Assembly (NCBI GenBank): GCA_039184055.1
Contig: JBCDBH010000310.1
Coordinates: 1-7,019 of the forward strand
Reading direction: 5' to 3'
DNA: 7,019 nt
Origin: JBCDBH01 sp039184055
GTDB lineage: Bacteria; Acidobacteriota; Thermoanaerobaculia; Multivoradales; J023
Shown one piece after another: positions 1 through 4,286 of the stretch. Under the pieces are notes generated by a model. The model was not told where the DNA came from. It did not search any database and saw only the letters and a program-made list of their open reading frames with translations. A program made the position numbers and the translations under genes. The first letter of the stretch is position 1; the number at the start of each line of letters is the position of its first letter.

Positions 1-1166
1 ACGATGTCTTGCGTGGTCTCGGCTACGAGGTCTTTTTGGATCAATACGTGCTCAAAGCCGGTGACGCCTTGATCAACACGCTCGAAGACGCGTTGCAGAG
101 CAGCCAAAATGGCGTGTTGTTGTATTCCCGCGATACCGCCGACTCGGAGTGGGTACGGCGTGAATACCAAGCCTTGGAGCGTCTCGCGACCCGAAAAGAC
201 GGCTTTCAATTCGTTCCCGTGCAGCTCGATGATTTCGAGCCGCCGCTCTTCGCGGCCAACCGGGTCTACCTGAGCTTTGCCGACTACCCGGACGGTCCCA
301 ACGGGGGCGAGCTGCTTCGCTTGCTCTATGCGTTGGCTGGCCATCCGTTGACCCCCGACGCGGCGAGCTTCGCCACCGAGCAAGACGAGGAGGCCCGGTC
401 GGCCGCGGCGTCCATCGAAACCGCGATCGATCTCGGTCATCCCGCGAAACTGGTCGAGCTTTTCGAGAGGAGTGGACCGGCGTGGGAAAGCTCGGCGGTG
501 CTCGGTTCGAAAGCGGCCGAGGGCCTGATCAAGCTCGGTGAGAACGACACGGCGATCGCCCTGCTCGACGGTCTCGGCGAGCGCTTTCCCAGAGCGATTC
601 GTCCGAAGCAGATGCGTGCTCTAGCCCTGGCGCGCCGTGGTCGGGAGGGCGATCTACTCAACGCGCAGATGATCCTCGGTGAGCTCTATCGACGAAGGGA
701 ACGCGATCCCGAGACGGTCGGAATCTTGGCGCGTACTTGGATGGACCGCTACAAGGCGTCGGGCGAGGCCGCTGATCTACGCAAATCCCGAGACCTTTAT
801 GCCGAAGCCTTCGCGGCGGCCCAAGACGACTACTACACGGGCATCAACGCGGCGGCGAAGAGTGTGTTCCTCGACGATCTCGAGGCGGCGAAGACCTACG
901 CCGAGCAGGTCGAGGCGATCGTCGGGACCGAGCCGAAAGCGGGCGATTATTGGTTTACCGCGACGGTCGGCGAGGTCGCCTTGATCCAAGGCAAATACGA
1001 CGATGCGGCACGTCTCTATCGCGCCGCGGTCGACATGGCCCACACCCAGGTCGCCTCCCACCGCTCGACCTGGGGTCAAGCCGAGCGGCTTTTGCAACAC
1101 CTCGGCGCGTCCGACGACGAACGCGCCAAGGTGGCGGCGGCTTTCGCCCACCTCGATGACGGCTAA
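1..1166 (+). CDS. TIR domain protein with MAP3K TRAFs-binding (DUF4071-type) helical repeat region, 5'-truncated by the window
   Basis: The frame is open to the window's left edge, so the true start is outside; residues below are numbered from the TTG at base 9, which is only an internal codon. Residues 1-110 are the body of a TIR domain. They show helix A and strand B (GLGYEVFLD), a BB-loop-like VLKAGD, a strand ending VLLYSRDTADSEWVRRE, and then FVPVQLDD. Strand A and the AA loop are missing. E52 in SEWVRRE (bases 162-164) falls where TIR NADases carry their catalytic glutamate, as in the WVHKE of SARM1, so NAD+ cleavage is plausible. Residues 130-370 are helical repeats matching the bacterial MAP3K TRAFs-binding family, with landmarks RALALARRG (203-211), DYYTGINAA (274-282), DYWFTATVGE (313-322) and YDDAARLYRAAV (330-341). 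ASK1-type kinases carry this region as a regulatory scaffold. No signal peptide or membrane segment is visible. It ends tail to tail with the protease-nuclease gene. A role in conflict or immune signalling is inferred. Confidence 0.88.
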   Translation, partial: DVLRGLGYEVFLDQYVLKAGDALINTLEDALQSSQNGVLLYSRDTADSEWVRREYQALERLATRKDGFQFVPVQLDDFEPPLFAANRVYLSFADYPDGPNGGELLRLLYALAGHPLTPDAASFATEQDEEARSAAASIETAIDLGHPAKLVELFERSGPAWESSAVLGSKAAEGLIKLGENDTAIALLDGLGERFPRAIRPKQMRALALARRGREGDLLNAQMILGELYRRRERDPETVGILARTWMDRYKASGEAADLRKSRDLYAEAFAAAQDDYYTGINAAAKSVFLDDLEAAKTYAEQVEAIVGTEPKAGDYWFTATVGEVALIQGKYDDAARLYRAAVDMAHTQVASHRSTWGQAERLLQHLGASDDERAKVAAAFAHLDDG

Positions 1167-3076
1167 GACAACTTGAGGTCGCTCGGTCCCGCGATCGGGC
1201 GCGCGACCTCGTTGAAGATCGACTCTTCTTCGATCGACGCTCCGAGCGGGTCGTGGTCACGTAGCGAGCCGAAGTCGAGACCGGTGGCCTGTTCGATCAG
1301 CGCGATGCGGACCTGATAGGTCTTGTATTCGCCGAGCACGAAGGCCGCTTCGACCAGACCGCGCAACAGCACGCCGTGGCTGAGCACGTAGCCGGTGGCG
1401 CTGAGCTCGCCGGTGTCGGCGTTGACCATGACGGCGATTTTCCAGAATTCCTCGGGGATCTGAACCTTCTCGGCTCCAGGCTGGCGTTTGAGCCGGCGAT
1501 CGGAGTCACGGAACACTGGGCCACAGAAGACGCTCACCTTGAAGTCGCGTGTTTCGGCGGCGTCGAGAATGTGATCTTCGAGACCGAGCCAATCGCGCTG
1601 GTTGAGGTCTTTGTGTTGCGGCGCGACATTGGTGTAGTGGAAGGTGTCGATCTCGGCTTGCTGCGCTTCTTCGCTCGTGTCGCCCCAGCCCGGATCGCGA
1701 CGACGCACCATATGGCCACGATCGAGCGGATTGTGTTTATAGAGCTCGTTGCCGACCTGGTGGTCCGGATCGACGATCCGACCGTCGAGCTTGAAGTCGC
1801 CCTTGCGTTTGAGCCGGATGGACTTCGAGCCGTCGATATTGACCGCGGTGACCAGCGGCAGCCGCCGCGAGGCGCTCTGGATGACCGAGAAGTGGGTGTA
1901 CTTGAGGATGCCGTCGTCGTCGTCACTCACCGGTGCGACATCGGTGGCCCAGGCGCCGAGCGTGGGGAGTGGCACGCAATGCTCGTCCGTGCCGAGAAAC
2001 CCGTGGTCGTAGCCGCCGCGGCCCGCGAAGGTCTCGGGAGGTGTCGCCTCGGTGGCGACGTCGGGGAGATCGCCCACGGCGACCTGGATGGTCTGACGGG
2101 CCAGCGCCGCGGCGACGATATCGGCGGCGACCGCGAAGTTGGCTTCCCGGAACGCGCCGGCGAAATGAAGCCCGATCGCTTTGCCGGTGGTCAGGTCGAT
2201 CACCGGCGAGCCCGAGTTGCCACCCAAGGACGTGTAGTCGCTGAGCACATAGGTGCCGTCTTCGAGATGGCCGGTGACCAGGCCTGGCGCGAAGCGTTTG
2301 ACGTCGTAGATGTCGCCGAAGAGCTCGGCCATCAGATCGGCATCGTTGCGGCCACCGTCCGAGGCCGGGTAGCCGATCGCGGCGACCACGGTACCTTCTT
2401 CGACCGGCTTGGTCTCGAGCACGAGAGGCGTGACGTCGCCGTTGGTCGCGACGCGCAAGAAAGCGATGTCGGGCTCACCGGATCCCGCGATGAAGAGAAC
2501 CTCTTTGACCGAAGCTCGCCGGTCGATGCCGTCGGTATCGTGCTCGCGTACGTAATCGACCTCAACCCTGAGGCGTTCGTTGAACGCGCCCGAACGCATC
2601 TCGTAACCGCCGAAGAGATTCGGCTGAGCGAAGATCTGCGCCACGTGCCGGTTGGTGACCACGATGTCGTCGGCGATCAACCAGCCCGTGCCGGCGTAAC
2701 GGCGCGTACGGTGGTTGAGCAGGTCGACCCGGCCAACGTTCTTCGCCACCTTCTCGAGGTTCGCCTTGTGGGTTTCGAGCACGTCGAGGTGATCGAATTC
2801 ACCCGCGATCACGATCACGTCATCACGGATCAAATAAGGCGGGCGGAGCTCGGCGAGCACGATCGCTTCGAGGGCGCCGAACGTATCGATCGACGCTTCG
2901 CTCATCGTCTCCATGTTGCGGCTGCCGCCGAGCACTTCGAGCGCTTCATCGGGATCGATGGCATCCATGGCTGAGAAACCAGGCCCCGAATCGGCGGTCA
3001 TCAACCGGTCACGCGCCCGTTCCATGGCTCGGCTGAACCGAGTCGAGCTGCGCAGCACGTCGATTTGTCTCGTCAT
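1163..3076 (-). CDS. Trypsin-like serine protease fused to DNA/RNA non-specific endonuclease (NUC1 type)
   Basis: This 637-residue protein has three parts. Residues 1-110 are a mostly helical N-terminal region I do not recognise, including ALEAIVLAELRPPYLI (68-83), a lead-in I recall from other bacterial protease-nuclease fusions. Residues about 110-328 are an S1-type protease: GTGWLIADDIVVTNRHVA gives H144, EPDIAFLRV gives D203 and GGNSGSP gives S288, a complete triad. Residues about 350-600 are the nuclease: GRGGYDHGFLG lead-in (352-361), DRGH (452-455) with general base H455, and N492 in LNQRDW, which would hold the metal ion. E500 lies eight residues on, as with N119 and E127 of Serratia nuclease. 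It would cut DNA and RNA without sequence preference. No signal peptide is visible, so unlike secreted relatives it should act in the cytoplasm and needs restraint, perhaps by the protease half or the N-terminal region. The start at 3076 is supported by GAGGAG four bases upstream. It may be co-transcribed with the dehalogenase. Domain calls are secure; a suicide or defence role is inferred. Confidence 0.93.
   Translation of the reverse strand: MTRQIDVLRSSTRFSRAMERARDRLMTADSGPGFSAMDAIDPDEALEVLGGSRNMETMSEASIDTFGALEAIVLAELRPPYLIRDDVIVIAGEFDHLDVLETHKANLEKVAKNVGRVDLLNHRTRRYAGTGWLIADDIVVTNRHVAQIFAQPNLFGGYEMRSGAFNERLRVEVDYVREHDTDGIDRRASVKEVLFIAGSGEPDIAFLRVATNGDVTPLVLETKPVEEGTVVAAIGYPASDGGRNDADLMAELFGDIYDVKRFAPGLVTGHLEDGTYVLSDYTSLGGNSGSPVIDLTTGKAIGLHFAGAFREANFAVAADIVAAALARQTIQVAVGDLPDVATEATPPETFAGRGGYDHGFLGTDEHCVPLPTLGAWATDVAPVSDDDDGILKYTHFSVIQSASRRLPLVTAVNIDGSKSIRLKRKGDFKLDGRIVDPDHQVGNELYKHNPLDRGHMVRRRDPGWGDTSEEAQQAEIDTFHYTNVAPQHKDLNQRDWLGLEDHILDAAETRDFKVSVFCGPVFRDSDRRLKRQPGAEKVQIPEEFWKIAVMVNADTGELSATGYVLSHGVLLRGLVEAAFVLGEYKTYQVRIALIEQATGLDFGSLRDHDPLGASIEEESIFNEVARPIAGPSDLKLS
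1175..1210. terminator. Nested inverted repeat at the convergent gene ends, possible terminator or mRNA 3' structure
   Basis: GAGGTCGC (1175-1182) and GCGACCTC (1203-1210) are perfect 8-bp inverted repeats. Inside them CCCG (1188-1191) and CGGG (1196-1199) form a second stem around CGAT. The structure starts 9 bases past the TIR gene's stop and lies within the last codons of the opposing protease-nuclease gene (residues E623 to L634). That tail lies beyond the recognisable nuclease domain. Neither strand has a T-run after the stem, so it is not a classical intrinsic terminator. It could slow polymerase, protect mRNA ends or limit readthrough where no intergenic space exists. Chance occurrence in GC-rich coding DNA is possible. 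Confidence 0.4.
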
Positions 3077-3158
3077 GATTCTCCTCTCTTTCTCCCATGC
3101 TTCGAGATGATCAAGGTCACGTCACTGTAGACGCGAACGGAATCGGAGCTTCGAGCCG
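3077..3158. other. 82-bp gap between the co-directional dehalogenase and protease-nuclease genes
   Basis: Apart from the ribosome binding site at its left end, I see only a weak 3-4 bp stem (GCT-CGA-AGC on the minus strand) near the dehalogenase stop and no T-run. I also see no convincing -35/-10 pair facing the protease-nuclease gene. A shared transcript starting upstream of the dehalogenase is therefore the simplest reading, but a weak internal promoter cannot be excluded by eye. Confidence 0.45.
3081..3086 (-). promoter_or_regulatory. Ribosome binding site of the protease-nuclease gene
   Basis: Read on the minus strand, the stretch before the ATG is purine-rich and contains GAGGAG, four bases from the start codon, inside a longer AGAGAGGAG run that offers a second register with a 6-base spacer. 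It supports the ATG at 3074-3076 as the true start and suggests efficient translation. Confidence 0.65.
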
Positions 3159-4040
3159 TCAGGCATGCATCGCGTCGAACCACTGGGCAATAGCCTGACC
3201 GATCTCGTCGGGTGCGTCTTCCTGGATGAAATGGCTACCCTTGACGGTGATCTCGGTCAGATGGGGCCAGGAGCGCACCAGCTTGCGAGCCGAGGTGAGG
3301 ATGGCTCCGGGCTCCGCATTGATGAAGAGTTTCGGAAACGCCGCCGTGGCGAGCCAGTCACGAAAGCTGTCGACGATTTCGGTGACGTCCGCCGGTTCGC
3401 CGCCGATCGGAATCTGACGTGGCCAGGTGAGGGTGGGGCGGCGTGCTTCACCCGCTTCGGCGAACGGGCGACGGTAGTGGTCCATTTCTTCGTCGGTAAG
3501 ATCGCGGAGAATCGCGCTGGGCAAGATCTGCTCGACGAACATATTGTTCTGAAGCACCATCTCTTCACCAGCTGGCGAGCGAAAAGCCTCGAAGACGGGG
3601 CGAACCTGAGCCGGAAAATGATCCCAATTCGGCAGGCTACTGACGATCGCCTCCATGAAGGCGATCCCACGTACCTTGCTTTCGTTTCGATGGGCCCAAT
3701 GAAAGCCGAGCGCCGAGCCCCAGTCGTGGATCACCAGCGTGACGTTCTCGTGTACGCCGATCGCGTCGAGCAGGGCGAAGAGATAGTCGCGATGTTCGAC
3801 GAAGGTGTATCGGTCCGGGCCGCTGTCGTCGAGCTTGTCGGAATCACCCATGCCGATGAGATCCGGGGCGATCAATCGGCCACGCCCCGCAAGATGTGGC
3901 ATGACATTACGCCATAGGTAGCTCGAGGTCGGATTGCCGTGCAGGAAGACGATCGGATCGCCCTCGCCATGCTCGACGTAAGCCATGTTCTTACCTTGAA
4001 CCGCCTGGTATCTCTTCTCGTACGGCATGATCGCGCTCAT
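3159..4040 (-). CDS. dhaA: Haloalkane dehalogenase, HLD-II (LinB/DhaA-like) alpha/beta hydrolase
   Basis: This cytoplasmic enzyme hydrolyses carbon-halogen bonds of haloalkanes to an alcohol plus halide through an ester intermediate on an aspartate. At 293 residues it has normal family length. Nucleophile D106 sits in VIHDWGSALGF, catalytic acid E130 in AFMEAIV and base H270 in GSHFIQED. The halide-binding pair is N36 in HGNPTSSYLWRN and W107. LinB carries the same five residues at 108, 132, 272, 38 and 109, a constant offset of two, so the spacing matches LinB closely. Family blocks DLIGMGDSDKL (60-70), GEARRPTLTWPRQIP (197-211) and KLFINAEPGA (237-246) agree. D106-E130-H270 with N36/W107 is the HLD-II signature and excludes an epoxide hydrolase. 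The ATG at 4040 has AGAGGAA seven bases upstream; an in-frame ATG four codons in is the alternative. The natural substrate cannot be read from sequence. The next gene on this strand is the protease-nuclease fusion, with no evident functional link. Confidence 0.95.
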   Translation of the reverse strand: MSAIMPYEKRYQAVQGKNMAYVEHGEGDPIVFLHGNPTSSYLWRNVMPHLAGRGRLIAPDLIGMGDSDKLDDSGPDRYTFVEHRDYLFALLDAIGVHENVTLVIHDWGSALGFHWAHRNESKVRGIAFMEAIVSSLPNWDHFPAQVRPVFEAFRSPAGEEMVLQNNMFVEQILPSAILRDLTDEEMDHYRRPFAEAGEARRPTLTWPRQIPIGGEPADVTEIVDSFRDWLATAAFPKLFINAEPGAILTSARKLVRSWPHLTEITVKGSHFIQEDAPDEIGQAIAQWFDAMHA

Positions 4041-4047
4041 GAGTAAG

Positions 4048-4056
4048 TTCCTCTCC
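4048..4056 (-). promoter_or_regulatory. Ribosome binding site of the dehalogenase gene
   Basis: On the minus strand the sequence GGAGAGGAA ends seven bases before the ATG at 4038-4040. This is good Shine-Dalgarno complementarity at normal spacing and favours this ATG over the in-frame ATG four codons later. Confidence 0.65.
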
Positions 4057-4106
4057 AGTTGTGGAGGCCTTATTTTCTCATTTGCGACAAAGGAGCGAAT
4101 TGGGGC

Positions 4107-4135
4107 TTGCTTTCAATGTTGTGAGAGCATATATT
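4107..4135 (+). promoter_or_regulatory. Candidate sigma70-type promoter for the secreted repeat protein gene
   Basis: TTGCTT (4107-4112) and TATATT (4130-4135) are separated by exactly 17 bases. The -10 box matches the TATAAT consensus at five of six positions and the -35 box at three of six. Transcription would begin near 4142 and leave a leader of about 90 bases before the ATG at 4233. Acidobacterial promoters are not well characterised, so this is a plausible candidate only. Confidence 0.4.
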
Positions 4136-4216
4136 CGCCGGGTCATCCCTGACATCGAGCTGTGCCGCACAAAGGGTGGCAGGACTCCGAGTCGTACATC
4201 TACCTTTTCCATTCAC

Positions 4217-4221
4217 AAGGA
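4217..4221 (+). promoter_or_regulatory. Probable ribosome binding site of the secreted repeat protein gene
   Basis: AAGGA lies 11 bases before the ATG at 4233, somewhat farther than ideal. Together with the signal peptide that begins exactly at this ATG, it supports the chosen start. Confidence 0.45.
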
Positions 4222-4232
4222 CGTCGAGACTG

Positions 4233-4286
4233 ATGCATCTTCGATTTTTGGTCCTCTTCACGCTGATCAGTGGCTTCGCGAGCGCC
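4233..4286 (+). other. Signal peptide coding segment
   Basis: Residues 1-18 have a short basic start (MHLR), a hydrophobic stretch FLVLFTLISGF and small residues ASA at -3 to -1. This is a typical Sec signal for signal peptidase I with cleavage between A18 and M19. There is no cysteine at +1, so it is not a lipoprotein signal. Confidence 0.85.

Larger units (their letters stand above)
4041..4232. other. Divergent intergenic region between dehalogenase and secreted repeat protein genes
   Basis: This 192-bp stretch is visibly richer in A and T than the flanking genes, especially at 4068-4140, as expected for a divergent promoter region. It contains a right-facing promoter candidate at 4107-4135. 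For the dehalogenase direction I found only AT-rich patches (around 4070-4080) without a well-spaced -35/-10 pair. Short frames crossing it on either strand have no recognisable protein features and run into the flanking genes, so I call no gene here. Confidence 0.6.

Noticed and set aside
9..11. TTG at base 9 as the start of the TIR gene
   Set aside because: The frame is open to the window edge and the codons before it (Asp-Val) continue helix A of the TIR domain. The first strand of the domain would be missing, so the real start is outside the window.
1376..2974. A 532-codon open frame on the plus strand opposite the protease-nuclease gene
   Set aside because: The minus strand here encodes a protein with complete protease and nuclease motifs. 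The plus-strand frame has no recognisable domain and a skewed composition rich in V, E, D, R and G, typical of antisense frames in GC-rich coding DNA.
3165..3917. A 250-codon frame on the plus strand opposite the dehalogenase
   Set aside because: The dehalogenase motifs on the minus strand are unmistakable; the opposite frame has no family resemblance and starts within the dehalogenase stop region.
3159..4040. Epoxide hydrolase or other alpha/beta hydrolase as the identity of this gene
   Set aside because: Trp directly after the nucleophile Asp, Asn in HGNP and Glu130 in AFMEAIV together define HLD-II dehalogenases; epoxide hydrolases lack this halide-binding pair.
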